From Utricularia gibba (lineage: Eukaryota; Streptophyta; Magnoliopsida; Lamiales; Lentibulariaceae): a DNA stretch of 64,000 bases. This document shows, piece after piece, positions 33,953-46,759 of the stretch (positions within the stretch are counted from its first letter, which is position 1; every line of letters begins with the position of its first letter). The stretch lies in NCBI GenBank assembly GCA_002189035.1, contig CM007989.1, positions 7,669,501 to 7,733,500 on the forward strand. Direction: 5' to 3'. The notes under the pieces were generated by a model. It searched no databases, was not told where the DNA came from, and saw nothing but the letters and a program-made list of their open reading frames with translations. The position numbers and the translations under genes were made by a program.

Positions 33953-36346
33953 ATGGGTATGATCAGACTGAACTTCAAATGGGGTTCTCTCTCAGTCCAG
34001 TATCCTGCATCCGTAGCTAGTGTATCGTCGCAGTACTGTAAGGCTTGTTGATTTCTGTATGTTTTTTTTACTAATATTCTCTTTGTAGCTGCGTCATCTC
34101 GAAGACAGAATTGTTAAATTGATTTGTTTCTGTGGGTTTTTAATGAATTTGATGCTGTGGTGTACAGGTAAGGGCAGGGGTAGATTCTGTTTCTTGGCCA
34201 AGTTGTCTGTGTCATCAGTTTTATATGATGAGGCAGAAGCAATTAGTGGTTCTTCCAGGACACATGTGCATTCTTCTTCCTCTCACTTTCTGGAGAATTC
34301 TTTTTTGGGAACTAGAGACATAAAGGTCTGCTCTCTTTTTAGGCAGTCGTTTGAAAGCATCTTGTGATTTCCATTGGAAATGATAAGTGAAGCATAGAAG
34401 ATAAAAGAAAAGTAGTGTAGGTCATTCGTGTCTTTGTGATGTACACTACCCCCTCTTAATCGGCTGGTGTCTAAAAAAATATAGCATCTCGTGTTGGAGA
34501 TACTGAATATTTTAGCTTGTGCTTTTCTTGATTATTCTTGATTGGGTTTGGTTAGGTGGTGGGTACGCAGGGTTCAAGTGATGATTTGCAGAACCATGGA
34601 GTTGAGTTATTGAACAATGAGGATGGTCCTCCGTATTTTTCTAGCTTGAATGCTACAACGACGTCCCAGTTCAGATTATTGATGAAAAATCTCGACATTT
34701 TGGAAAACATGTTTGCTGATTCTAATGCTAGGAGGCTTGAAGAAGATATTCTAGAGAAACTGAAAAGACTTGGAGCTATCCACTTGTTTAATTCATGCTT
34801 ATCCAAGACACTAAGCTCTGCAAGTTCTTCATGCACAACTTCTGATGATGTTCTTGATGAGCTTCAGTCAAAGGATTCAGAAAATAACAGTGTAGAAGAT
34901 GTGATCATTCCTGGGAGAGGGGGACTCCGGAAAGAAAGAAGGAAGCGGGCATTCCAGTTGGGAAGTGATAAATCAGGTCAACAGTGTCGAGATCCTGAAA
35001 CAAAACCTTCCTCAGCTCAACTCATGCTTAGATCCAGAAACAAAAGGCAGAAGCTAGCAAAAAGTGAAGCAGATATGGCCAGTGGAGTTAAGGTTGTTTT
35101 AGTAGTTTGTGTGTTTCCATGATGTAGGCAAAATCTTCTTGTGTTAGAATAATAGTTTTTGTTGTTTCTACGGCAGTCACTTGCAGAATTGGAAAAAATA
35201 AGAAGAATGCTTGAAGCTAGTGAACAAAGAGCAAGCTTCCGTACCTGGGCAGAGGCTGCTGGAATTGAAACAAATGAGTTATGGCAACGTTTGCATTATG
35301 GTCTCCGTTGCAGGGATGAGCTTCTAAGAACCTCACGCTCCTTGGTTGTTTACATTGCCAAAAACTACAGGGGACATGGAATAGCCTTTGAGGATTTAAT
35401 CCAGGTCTTTCTTCAACATTCTGATGCAGAACTCACTTTCTTCAACATTCTGATGCAGGACTCCTCCCATGGCTAAGTATCACTATCGAATCATCCACTT
35501 TCTTAATTTTTTTCAGGCAGGAAACATGGCAGTCATGCATGGCGCAGAGAGGTTCGACCAGTCAAGAGGATACAAATTCTCAACCTATGTTCAGTACTGG
35601 ATCAGGAAGTACATGTCAATGCTGGTCGCAAGGCATGCCAGAGGAGTCAGGATTCCTGTAGGCTTCATTCTGGTTCTTCATTTTTACTAAATGGTTCAAT
35701 AGGTGGACAAGTTTTTCTCCTAAAATTTGGTTGAGGGATCAATACAGTTCCAATGGTTGTAATTTGGTGCAGGGGACTCTGAGCAAGGTGATAAACCAAG
35801 TGCAAAATGCAAGAAAAGCCCTCTGTACCAGCAACGGCAAGCATCCTTCTGATACTGAAATCTCCCAGTTAACCGGTTTATCCATAGAGAGAATCCAATC
35901 TGCAAGCAAATGCCTCCGAGTTGTGGGATCAATTGATCAGAAAATCGGGGATTCCATAAGCATAAAGTTCATGGTAAGCCTCACACCTTCACTTGATTCT
36001 TACTCTCAATCACAGACCTTTAGCTCCCAGATAAGCAAACATGATGCACTTGCAGGAAGTTATGTCAGATGAATCGATCCGTAGCTCCGAAGAAGTCTTA
36101 ACGAGGCAACATTTGGTCCAAGACATACACACACTTCTTAGGGGACTACAACTGATAGAACAGCAGGTATTAGTTCTCAGGTTTGGAATAGGGGACAAGA
36201 ACCATCAGTCCAAGTCACTTGATGAGATCGGAAAGCTTCTCTGTGTGAGCAAAGAGTGGATCAGGAAAATAGAGAAAAGGGCTCTCACCAAGCTTCGAAC
36301 TGAGAATTCCCTCAATACCTTGAGGCACTACATCTACACACAGTGA
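33953..36346 (+). CDS. SIG3: Plastid RNA polymerase sigma factor, SIG3-like, 7 exons
   Basis: Nuclear-encoded sigma-70 family factor that directs the bacterial-type plastid RNA polymerase (PEP) to promoters. Exons: 33953-34037, 34168-34325, 34556-35092, 35177-35404, 35517-35657, 35773-35973, 36056-36346; 1641 nt, 546 residues. The N-terminal half is variable, with a probable transit peptide and a basic Lys/Arg cluster ([13 protein letters not shown]). Region 2 begins near residue 290 ([35 protein letters not shown]...[16 protein letters not shown]). Region 3 follows ([15 protein letters not shown]). Region 4 contains [38 protein letters not shown]. The sigma identity is secure. SIG3 over SIG2 or SIG4 is judged from the WAEAAGI region and the [10 protein letters not shown] helix, and is tentative. 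Confidence 0.9.
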
Positions 36347-36850
36347 GTAAAATCTCAAACAAATCCCAAGTTTTCTTTTTTACAGTTTGTCAGATGGATG
36401 TAGATATATTTGCACAAGTTTTCACAAACAGGGTGCCATTGTAAACTCCTTCATTCTATTAGATCTTACCAGGAGGAGATCAAGAGGATGTTGGAATTAC
36501 ATTGGATAATAGGGCTATGGCCAGTACTTAATGAATAGGGAGAAGAGTTCATTACATTTTTAAGTTTGTCTTCCTACATTCAACAGGTTTTATATGACAA
36601 GCCCAATAACAATCTGTTCTATAATTTTATGTTATATGATTAATAAAAACATACATTTTTATGAATAAGTATTTCATAAAATCGTGTAATTTTAAGTAAA
36701 AACAAAAGAATTATATATATAAAATTACACTAATCAAATCAAATATATTAAAATGATTGATTCTACTTACTTATCCCTAGGAAATAACGGCTTAGGTCCC
36801 GAAAGCAGCGCATTTCTTTGGATTTGAAAATTGGCAGGGGATGGATCTCT
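36347..36850. other. Spacer between convergent SIG3-like and CABIN1-like genes
   Basis: Probable 3' UTR of the sigma factor to about 36550, then AT-rich sequence. No gene seen. Confidence 0.55.
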
Positions 36851-39800
36851 CTAGTTCAGGTTCCTGTTGTCCTGTTGAGGTGAAGAGCATTTCTCCTCTG
36901 GTTTATCAGACCTGAGTCTTTGGCTGGCAGTGGCAGTTGGAGCATGAAGTTCTGCTTCAGCTCCCTCTTTATTTCCACCTGCAAGATTACATAATCCCAA
37001 AGCCATCTGCTATGATTCTCTCTTAAAAGCAATGCAAGGAAAGAGCTTTGGAGGAAACCTGGTTCAGCAGAAGCTGTGGCCTGCACATTGGTACTCGGAC
37101 TCGAACCAACTCCTTTTCTCATCCTCGACTGCACGCACATTGACAACAAAACAACTGAACTGGTACTACTAGGAGCATGAAATAAAAAGCTGGAAATCAT
37201 CCGACAAGATGACGACGTACCCTGGTATAGTCCTCGCAGAACTTGATGACATTGGAGATGCTTGTGAAATGTCCATGAGAAAGAGTGTACGCCCACAAAA
37301 GAAGCTTCCTTGAGGTGTTGGTATCAATTACGTCGACACCGTCGAGCCCGGGCTGGATACAGGGTTCGGATGAGAGACGGGGTGGCACGGTGTAGAGGTT
37401 TACACCAGAAGGGAGCAACGCGCATGAGGTGTCCTTGTAGAAGCTGTATGCAGATCTAAGCAGCAAGTTAGCAGTCTCCAAATCCTCTTCATCTGAAACT
37501 CTCCTGATGATAAGATTCTTGATTTTTGAAAGCAAAGAGCTCCATTTAGTTTCAAGAGTCTTGAGATGCTTTGAGTCCTCAAATGCTGAAGACCATAGCT
37601 CTTCAGACTGGAGGTCAACACAGAGCAAATGCTGGCTTTCGAGTAGACTGCCAGAGGAAGTCGAGGGGGGATATTGGCTGTGGCCCTTGACTGCACTGGT
37701 GGTGTGATCAAAGCCATGTTAATGACGAGAGACCTGCACCAGGAGGCTGAAACGTGCCGATAAATTTTAGCACAATGACTGTTGGCCATTTTGGGATTCT
37801 TCAGCCGCTTCCGAATTTTCTCGTTTATCATCTCTAGTGTTTCCACTTTGACCTGCGTTTCCAGTAGTTGTATGTATCGACAAAGATACCTGCAAACAAA
37901 ATGAACACATTAACAGACATACAAAAGCACTTGAAAATTTGCCATTTTTAAACCCACCCAAACAAGCTCTCATCAGTCAATTCCGAGCCTTTAAGCTCAG
38001 GTAAGGTGCAAATTTCTGGCCACAAATTGACCTGATCCAGGAAGAGATTGAATAACTTTTCCAAAAATGGCTCAGCGTTTTCAGCACTGGAGCAGTTACG
38101 CATGCATGAGATCACGGCCTTGATGCATCTCCCCATAGCCACTGGTACCAGATCTTCAAGGCACACGGAGAACTGCGTTCAGTAGCAAAGTTAGCTGCAT
38201 CACCAAGTTAAAGAATGTGTAGACCAAGATTAGTGGAAAGTAGATTAACATCGACATCCGCTCAAGCTCAGAAATGAAAATCCAGGAGATCAAAGATTTT
38301 TCAGTATGGTTCATCATTACCCTTTTATCTGCCCGAAGAGATATGTAAGCCCTCTCGAGCATAGAGATGTCCCCAGTTTCCTCCAACAGTTTCAAGTAGA
38401 ACAAGATGTACTTCCTAATACAGGTTGTAAATTTACGAGAGCTTTCAGCTAAGTTAACCTCAAGGCATCTCCTGTTCCCAGATGGCCCTGCATTTTTCCT
38501 CCTGGCAATCAAGCAGAATATAACCTATTATGCAGGCACTGAAGGTAAGAGTTGCAAATTACATCCAAATATCCATTCAACAAAACTAGAGAGGAATTAT
38601 TCAAGAAAAGGCCAGAGATGAACATATAACAGTGCCAGACGAAATTATCCCTCAGAACTTCTTCAAGTAAGTAAGATCATATGGTTTCCATTAAGATTTC
38701 ATTTTCCTAGGTGATTCTTAAGGACTTTCAGTTTACATCAACGTAGGGAACAGAAAAGAACCACAGGCTCCAAGCTCCAATGTAAAAGAAATCAAGGAAG
38801 AGGCCATACTTTCCTTTCTTGACAGTACTATCAATCTCCCACATATTTATTGTGAATGAGGAGCGCGATGACTTGAAACAAAAGGACAGCTCCTCTTTGG
38901 CCCTCTCGATGTCCCCTGGTCCACCTCTCCTATACAGACCTTGGGAAATCATATATCTTGCCTTATGGAAATGCTTAAGATCTCCTTCCACGCAAGTTTC
39001 AAGGGCAGATAGGCAATCCTCATAAAGCAGCTTCAGCACATTTTCAATTCTGTTGGATTTGGACACTTTACTACTTGATGTTCCATCCACGAGATGCACA
39101 GTTGGATCTGAACTTTCAGAGAGGAGTCCGAGAAATACATTGTTCACAGATTCCTGAATTGATTGAGCAAAACAATGCACTGCGACAACCTGTAATGGAC
39201 GCATCCGATTTTTAAAACATAGTGCAGACATTTCAAAGGCATTAAAAAAGATGTGGCTGAACGCTGGATTACACTCGACAGCTGCATAAAATGTAGACAT
39301 CAACTACTAAGGTAGGAACTAAAAACATGATAGGTAGCGGAGAAGGCAAGATAATATTTGACATGAACCTTAAGAGTATCTTCATCTTTTTTCCCACTTT
39401 TGGAGAGTAACTTTAACCTTGATGCATGCAACCTGTAAAATGGATCCACGGCAGTTGGGTTCAAAGCAATAGCCTGTGCATAATATGATAGCGACAAGTC
39501 ATGAGGGTGCCCAAGCTTTTCACTGAGTTTCCCAATATAAAATGCGTGAGACCAGTCTTCCCTGCAATCAAAAAAGTTTATGGTCAAGAAACCAGAAGAG
39601 AATGAAAGGAACCAAGCTTGATAACAAAAAATACTTGTGCTTAAACGCTCTCTTGAAATGGCTCAAAGCATTCTGGCAGAAGGTTGTCCAAGTTGCATCC
39701 TTCAAGGGTAAGATAAGCCTTTGATCGTAAAATGGAACCACATTCTGAAGTCCGTCATAGTAAACCAAAGCCAATAACTGGTGTATCTCTGCCTGAATTA

Positions 39801-42800
39801 ATCAGAAAAATGTAATACGGCAATTTTCATCACACAGGATAACCAAATTTCAAAATTAATTCCCGAAAAAAATTCACCATTACAAACTCTGCTTAAAATG
39901 AGAGCAATTCTTTCCCATAACATTTCAAATTCACTGTCACCCAAAGTAACAAAACTAATGTTTTTCAGAGAAGCAACAAGAATAACATACTCGCTAGAGA
40001 AGAAAAAGCATCTTCTAAAACTGAGCTCAAAGAATCAAAGTTATCCTGTCTGCATGAGTATATAAAAATACCTGCTGCGAAGTCTCCTTTGCCAAAGCCA
40101 AGGTCATCAATAAGCATCTTCTGCTGCGTCTTCGACTTGCCTCCACTCTCTGAGTTAGAGTATTATTTTTCCTCCAATCTAAAACATTAATTTGCTTACT
40201 GCCGTCATTTAAAAGCAAATCTACTTCCTGCAAGAGAAGAATATAGCTACCAACATATCTTATAAAGCTCAATTGCCACTCCTGAATTTATACTCATTAC
40301 TATCAGACTAGAGGATCAAAGAGAGGATCTTACCTCATCATAAATCCTTGACAGTCCCTCCCAGCTTTCGAAGTGCTTAGGGTTATACAATAGGTCATAT
40401 TTGAAAAGCTTGGCATTCTGTTGTACAAAATCTTCCCCTTCCTTGGTTAGAACAAATCCTGCCCATTTATCACTAGCACTCATTTCCTCAGCCTGGGACA
40501 GAAGGTAATACAAATGGCGATGAACTTCAATATATGGATCAGAGCTGCAACCATAAACCAAGAAAATGCGTATTAGCTGGACTGCATGCTAAAATCCGTA
40601 ACTGAAGAACTAAGAACCCACTTACTTTTCCATTGATAACCGAGATTTGGTGCTTTCATTCTCCGAAAATACATCCTTCATCACGGTATCCAGAAAGACT
40701 GAAGAAGCAGCATGCTCAGATAGCTTATCCTCACATAATTCTGGATCATCTAAGAATTTATCAATCGGATTTGTTGACAGCATATTGTCCGGTGGTTGAG
40801 GAAAATGCTTGCGTATGGCTCTGAGAGCCCTCCTCAGTTTAACTAATCCACTTCTCTGAGAAGAAACACACGCCAATTAGTCAACTATTACAATTTGAAA
40901 GGACAATGAAAGAATGATGCCTTTGCATACGGAAGAATGCAAAACTCACAGATGATGCCTTTGCATACGGAAGAATGTATTGGAAAACATCTGCACACTG
41001 CTCTTTGGTTTGATAGTCTCCCTGGCTTGTATTTTTATGCTTCACTAGGTCGTCCTCACAAGATGAATCCAATCTCAGGTTCAAACCATACAAACAGTAA
41101 AAACATTGATCCAGAGCACTGTCAATGGCTAGCTCAAGTTCATCTCTTTCATCCTCAGTCAGCATTTCCCCTTTGTCAACAACTTCATTACTCTCTATAT
41201 TAGTTATAGCGGATAAGGTTTCTGGCTTGTCAGCATCAAATGGAACTCTGTACTTGTCATCTGAACTAAAGGAACTGGTTTCAGTAATTGAAGTTTCAAA
41301 AGAACTCCTTTCCAACAGTGAAGACATTTTGTGGTCATCATCCTTGGAGATGCTAAAGTTGATATCTTGTTTACTATTAACTGAGTTTATACGAGACTTG
41401 AGCTTCATATCTAAGGTCAATAGATGCTTGATCGCAAGTCGTAAAAATGTTCCTTCTTCTTCTTTGTCACCATCCCCTCGTCCACAGCAGATACCAAACT
41501 CGGCAAGCAAATCATGAATAGCCAGAATTAGTTCAGCCTGAGGGAAGCCAAAGTAAGTTACAGGGCAAGCATCAAAAGACAAACTATACAGAGTTGCGAA
41601 AATTGAATGAGGTTCTCACTTGAGACTTAATTGGAACCGACTGATTTAAGTGCTGCAGCTTACAGAAAGCAACAGCAGCATCTACAAAGTAGCCCTGTTC
41701 TAATTGCTCAGTAGATTCTCGAACTCCAGAACAGGTTAATCTTTTCGTGAAGCAAAAATTAGAAATACTGCACATGAAAACCACTAATAAAGACTGTATT
41801 CCACCAACCAAAGTCTCTGGGACATTTTTCTGCAAATGTTCCAAAACTAAGAGAAATGAATCACGAGATCCAGAAATAGTGTATCTTATACGTTTTATAA
41901 AATCATATAATAGCTGACTACAAAAGAAAAGACCTTACTTTCAGCAAGAAAATATCAAATTCTGCTACTTATTCAGATCTAGTACTTACAGAACTTTCTT
42001 CAGAGTTGGTGAGGAACTTAATCTTTGATATAGATTGGGAGAGAGCTTTCACTGCTTCCGCAACTAAGGGACCCCAGTGCTTCCAAGTATTCTCATTTAA
42101 TTGAGAGGTAGTAAAACTATCGATGCCGCATGTATCTTCAGAACTTACTAAAATACCAGATCCAGCTAAAAGAATTTGAAGCTTCCTTTTGAGAGAACTC
42201 AAAAGGACATCAATATCCATAGGTGAAGACAATCCCGCTGATTTGATTAAAACATCCAGTGCACTTAGTTCTACTGACAGAAATCGTTTGCCTTCCTTAA
42301 CACCATCTTCACAAGAATCAAAATAGACAACCTTTTCCGACAATAAAAGAGGGGCAAGAGTGCTAATACATTTATCATGCATGTTCTTTTCAACCATTTC
42401 AGCACACTTCTTTAATACGTGCTCAACCTCTATCAAATGCATTTCATAAAGGACCCTATCAATGGACAATTTTTTAGTCATTTTGCAGTGATGCATCGAA
42501 ATAGAACCAGGATGGTTGGTCATCACATCTGTGTCAAGGAAAAGGGATACCGCCATGGAAAGTTCTTTCTGAACTCTTTCCTCATCACCTTCCAACCGGG
42601 ATAAATGTGAGCTTAACCAGAAAAAGCGCACCCAGTAGCTGTGATCACTACACAACGATAATGATTTGTTAATTACACGTCGTTGGTTTTTCTCATAAAG
42701 ATCCACTTGAGAACAGCAGCTTTTTGTACCAAATCCACCAATATGAGCAGGATAATTTTGAGCTGCAGATTCTATAACTTTACAGAGGTGATACGATGCA

Positions 42801-45184
42801 TCTGTCATGAAGCTGCATGCAACTGATTCTTCAAAAGACGCTGATCCTATATCATAATATAGCTCAGCGAGAAAAAGACTGCATTCCCTAGTTCTTTTAT
42901 ACCCCCAAGGCCGAATTAGCTTCTCTAGTTCTAAAATTTTCACCATGCTATCGTGATATGATATGCAACAACTTGCAATTTTTTCCAATAGTAATTCACT
43001 GAAGTGATGAGGGCCAAAATTTCCTGAATTGCTCTGAACAAATTCAATAACATCCACAGATTCTCGATCTACTGAACTACCAGTTTCTGAAGAAGAAACA
43101 TCAGTAGCTTGCTGGGAATTCATAGTTCTGATTTCATCAACAATATAAGGAGCCAAAAACTGCTTAACAATTTTAGAGAGATCCTTATTGGCCATTTCAC
43201 TCTCAGGTTTACGGCTCCTAAGCCTTTCAAGGCGACTACTTCTTCTTTCTTGAGGTTGTTCTTCACATCCTTCCTTCTCTTTTACAGGTACCGCAGTGCC
43301 AAGATTTATTTCAGAGCCAACAAGAGCTCCTGTAGAACCGCTCATTTTATCAAAGGAACTAGTATTTGCTGAAATTGAAGGCAATGACACAATTAATGTT
43401 GCATCTCCTGGAATGTCGACATCAGCTCCTGAAACCAAGTCATTAGTCAATAATGGGCACAAAATCCCTAGGAGTTCCCTCACAAGGGCCATCCAAGAGA
43501 CTTCAAAAAGTTGAATTTCTATGATTTTCTTCAGCCTTTTTGTGGTGGATAAAACCAAGTTCTCATCTGATGCCTTTCTCTTCTCGGGAAATTTCAAGTG
43601 TGTATGCTTTGGTACTAATTTATCAATGCCCCTTGGTGCAAATGGTATTGTTTCCCTGTCCTCGATGGTATTTTTGACATGCAAAGCACGAGAATGAGAT
43701 GGCCAGTGCGTTAATATATGTCCCGAGACTGAAAGGCAAGACACCTCATCACCAATCGCAATTAGAACTTCTAAAAGTTTCTCCATGCAATTCCCTGCAT
43801 AACCAAGTATTTCAACGTCACAAAAACTAGCAGTGCTGGGAAAAAAGAGTGCCTTTGACACGTTGGATAACAGTTTAAAAAGTGCAATTTTGAATGATTT
43901 GAATATAAATTTTCTCACAGTTGTTAGGGCTGCAAACAAGGCCCTGCTCAAAAGCCCATCGAGCGATGTTTAATGATCCCATGGAGCATGACAACGTTCC
44001 CAGTTGGTTCCAGACAACAAAGTCTTTTCCATCAATCTCTGCAGCTTGCAGATAGCAACCCAAGGCATTTTCGTGATATGAAGAGCCTAGTTGAACAAAA
44101 ACTAACGCCAGGTTTTTAAGAGCCAAAAACCTGAAGAGTACTCAACTTTTTCAGCAAAGATAATGCATAATTTATGAACTCAGTCTAATGACGGGAAACA
44201 ATCCTGCAAAATAGGTAATCCTCACTCAACTCATAACAAGGTCTGTAAGTAACCCAAAAACTACTGAAATTCGAGTGAAAGGTATATTCCAACATACTAG
44301 AAGCTCAGAGAACTTCAGTTAAAACTCATTATCACATAAGAGAAATATGATATTAATGCACCATAAAGAATAAGAAGAATGCACTTATACACATCTTTTT
44401 GTCCTTTCTTTTTCTTATGACAACATGCATCTAGTGAGCAGAAACAGATTCATCCATCTCAACCTGAGCTGCAAAAGATGACCAGAATTCGCACTGCTTC
44501 CAGCCTGAACAATAAAAAAGAAACTCATCTGAGGGTGAACACAATCCAACAGGAAAATGCAAAAAGCATGAAAAAATATAAACCGTTGCACAACCTCAGC
44601 ATTTAAGACCAATGAATCTTTCAAAACCAACTCCAAGTATTCACGAGCTTTTTCATAGTCCTTCGCTTGTAATCGAGAAAGCCCATCATGATACAACTGT
44701 GACAAATGAAATTCCTGGAGGAAAACAAACATCATCAACACAACTAAATCGAACAGCTCTTAGCAAAACAGACAGGAAATTAGTCATTTGACCGCTAAAT
44801 GATTGATCAGAGCTCCTGTTTTTGTAGTGGTCAATTAGGAAATACAAGAATCACATCTCAGAAACGGAAAGCCACAATCAGGACTACAGCATACGAAATT
44901 ATTAGTTACAAAGAATCATATCAACGGCAAACGGAATCCACGACTTATTTCAAGCGAAGCAACTGATAACGAATTCGCACTAGCTCGCTCAAAAGTACCT
45001 GCGCCTCCTTCGTTGGGGCCAACGGCTGATTCCACTCGTTTCCGGTGTCTGAATCATTGATGGCTGCAATTGAAAACTGCCACGCGATGAAATCCACAAG
45101 AAGTTAGAAAATTAAATCGAAATTCAACTGATGCTTCAGAAGTATAGCAACTGAAGACTCAGTGAAAGTAGCTAAACCAACCAT
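36851..45184 (-). CDS. CABIN1: CABIN1-like TPR protein (HIRA histone-chaperone complex), 19 exons, apparent 1-nt deletion in exon 17
   Basis: Very large TPR-helical protein related to calcineurin-binding protein 1, which with HIRA and UBN deposits histone H3.3 in the nucleus (family knowledge). Minus-strand coding exons: 45184-45182 (ATG only), 45076-44999, 44714-44595, 44504-44464, 44130-43919, 43794-41990, 41829-41620, 41537-40950, 40855-40626, 40544-40334, 40227-40072, 39792-39635, 39561-39369, 39189-38810, 38501-38321, 38172-37958, 37889-37221, 37128-37059, 36978-36851. N-terminal TPR-like text: [55 protein letters not shown]. Also recognised: [74 protein letters not shown]. Exons sum to 5648 nt, one short of 1883 codons. 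Exon 17 changes frame near a C6 run (37665-37670). The last exon pair was chosen for a hydrophilic tail and could differ. Confidence 0.88.
40914..40977. repeat. 26-bp direct repeat (38-bp period) at an exon-intron junction
   Basis: Copies at 40914-40939 and 40952-40977 are identical over 26 bp. The right copy is exonic coding sequence at the 3' end of CABIN1 exon 8. The left copy lies in the following intron, beyond the donor GTGAGT. This is a small tandem duplication. Confidence 0.9.
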
Positions 45185-45387
45185 CCGACGGATCTGCGCG
45201 AACCCTCGTGCGCTAACCGTTACCAGTCAGAATTCAGATTGCTGATTACTCCTCAAGTTCCGCCAATTTTTCAATATATAGTTTTTTTATTAACAATTTT
45301 TTTTAAAAAAAAACCATCTTTACTCAATTTCTTGATAGCGGGAAAGGCCCAATGATGGCATGCCCATTCTGCAGGTAAAAAAGATGA

Positions 45388-45585
45388 TTAGGGCTGCGGC
45401 TTCTTGGTGAGGATGATCTTCAGATTTACGTTGTCTGATTTTTCATGAATCAATGTTGGGAGCGTAAAATAGCTCTGTGTTGTCTTTATGGGTGCTTCCT
45501 CCTCTTCGCTTTCTTGTTCAAGCTTTTTTTGCATGACATCGACGAACAACAATTTTGATTTCCAGTCGATTTTAAGGTGATTCAC
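45388..45585 (-). other. 65-codon minus-strand ORF in the divergent promoter region
   Basis: Begins 6 nt from the plus-strand ATG at 45591 and encodes a Lys/Glu-rich peptide ending LTKKPQP. I do not recognise it. It lies where the membrane-protein gene should have its leader and promoter, with a GGCCCA element inside it (45346-45351 is just beyond its 3' end). Probably chance. Confidence 0.15.
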
Positions 45586-45590
45586 GAGAT

Positions 45591-46634
45591 ATGAGATCCA
45601 TCGGCTGGTTATGCTTGTTCTTTGTGACTGCAGTCAACGCCCAATTGTCGGGTTTTGGAAGCATGTAAGTGACGTCAAATTGATCTCACCTTTGTTTATG
45701 TGATAAGCTTGTAGGGTTTCGGATTCTTCATATGACTACTGAAATTGGAGACCCATTATTGCTTCGATTCAGAAGCGTGTGTTCATTGTGATAGAATCAG
45801 CAGAAGGCCTTTGAAAGTTGGGGAGGAACTGTTCAAGGAATCATTGCCATTTCAAAGTGGATCTTGCATCTATGAATTGCAAGGATTGAAACCGAACACA
45901 TGGTACGAAGTGAAGATATCATATCCTGCTTCTGTATGTCCACCATTCTGTTATCTCCCAAAAATGTACATGGTTATATGATTTGCTAACAATGCTACAT
46001 GCTCAACAGATACCCACCAGATTCTCCTTGCATTTAAACAAAGGTGCTTCAGACATGGGGATGAATCCAGCGAGGAAGTTGCTGAACACAGAGAAGTTGA
46101 TATTCAAGACTGATGCAATGTCATCTATTGCTGAAGAGGTTCGTTATTGTTGTCTGACCTGTGCCCGCACTCTCCATGAAGCTTTTACCATCTTGAGCTT
46201 TTGTATCAGAGTGGATTATCAGTCACGGTGGCTGTCGAACCAGAAGGCATTGTTGCCATACCAGGAGCACGTGAAAGGGAGTTTGTCATATTCAACATAG
46301 GTAATGCGAAATTGCTTTGAATATGTGTACCCTATTTGACACTGGCTTTGGGATGCAGTGCTTGCTTGCTGCCTATTCTTGCTGCAAGATCTTTCCTTTT
46401 AGCATCTGTTGTTTGAAAACTAGGACACGCTTATCATTGTTGAGATTTGACTGTGCTAATGGCAGTTTGCGACGAACTTTTGCTGGGGATTCCTCAGAGT
46501 TGCTGGTACGTTGTTGCTGTGGGTTACTTTGTTTGATGCTGGCCTCTGTGCTGCCATCCTTCCTCCCGGATTTCTTGATGCCAAGAAATGGAAACCCACC
46601 TCTGCCCCATCATCCGGTTTCAAAGAAATCTTAG
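45591..46634 (+). CDS. Plant-specific secreted or type I membrane protein of unknown function, 5 exons, two apparent 1-nt deletions
   Basis: Exon 1 (45591-45664) encodes a clear signal peptide (MRSIGWLCLFFVTAVNAQ). Exons 2-4 (45751-45933, 46010-46138, 46210-46300) encode a luminal or extracellular domain with HYCFDSEACVHCD (four cysteines in exon 2), LKPNTWYEVKISYPAS, RKLLNTEKLIFKTD and VAVEPEGIVAIPG. Exon 5 starts at 46466 (CDELLLGIPQSCW). Exon 5 read as given stops at 46536, inside what should be a membrane helix. One base earlier in phase it continues GLLCLMLASVLPSFLPDFL to a stop at 46634. Exon 1 is likewise one base out of phase with exon 2. I believe this is a conserved plant transmembrane family but cannot name a function. 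End coordinate is given for the helix-containing frame. Confidence 0.6.
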
Positions 46635-46733
46635 ACTTCTGTCTCAGGCAGTGTTTCAATCCCACCCCCATCAGTTTGAAACCAATCAAAAGAACTGCTT
46701 GCAAAGCCTTCTGGAGCTTGTTATAGTTAAAAA

Positions 46734-46759
46734 ATATATATATATATATATATATATAT
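46734..46759. repeat. (TA)n microsatellite
   Basis: About 13 TA units in the spacer between the membrane-protein gene and profilin. The rest of 46760-47027 is profilin promoter and leader with nothing distinctive. Confidence 0.85.

Noticed and set aside
36856-37296. Unspliced reading of the CABIN1 C-terminus giving a long hydrophobic tail
   Set aside because: An 80-nt GT-AG intron (36979-37058) gives a hydrophilic tail with a clean TAG at 36851, which suits the protein better.
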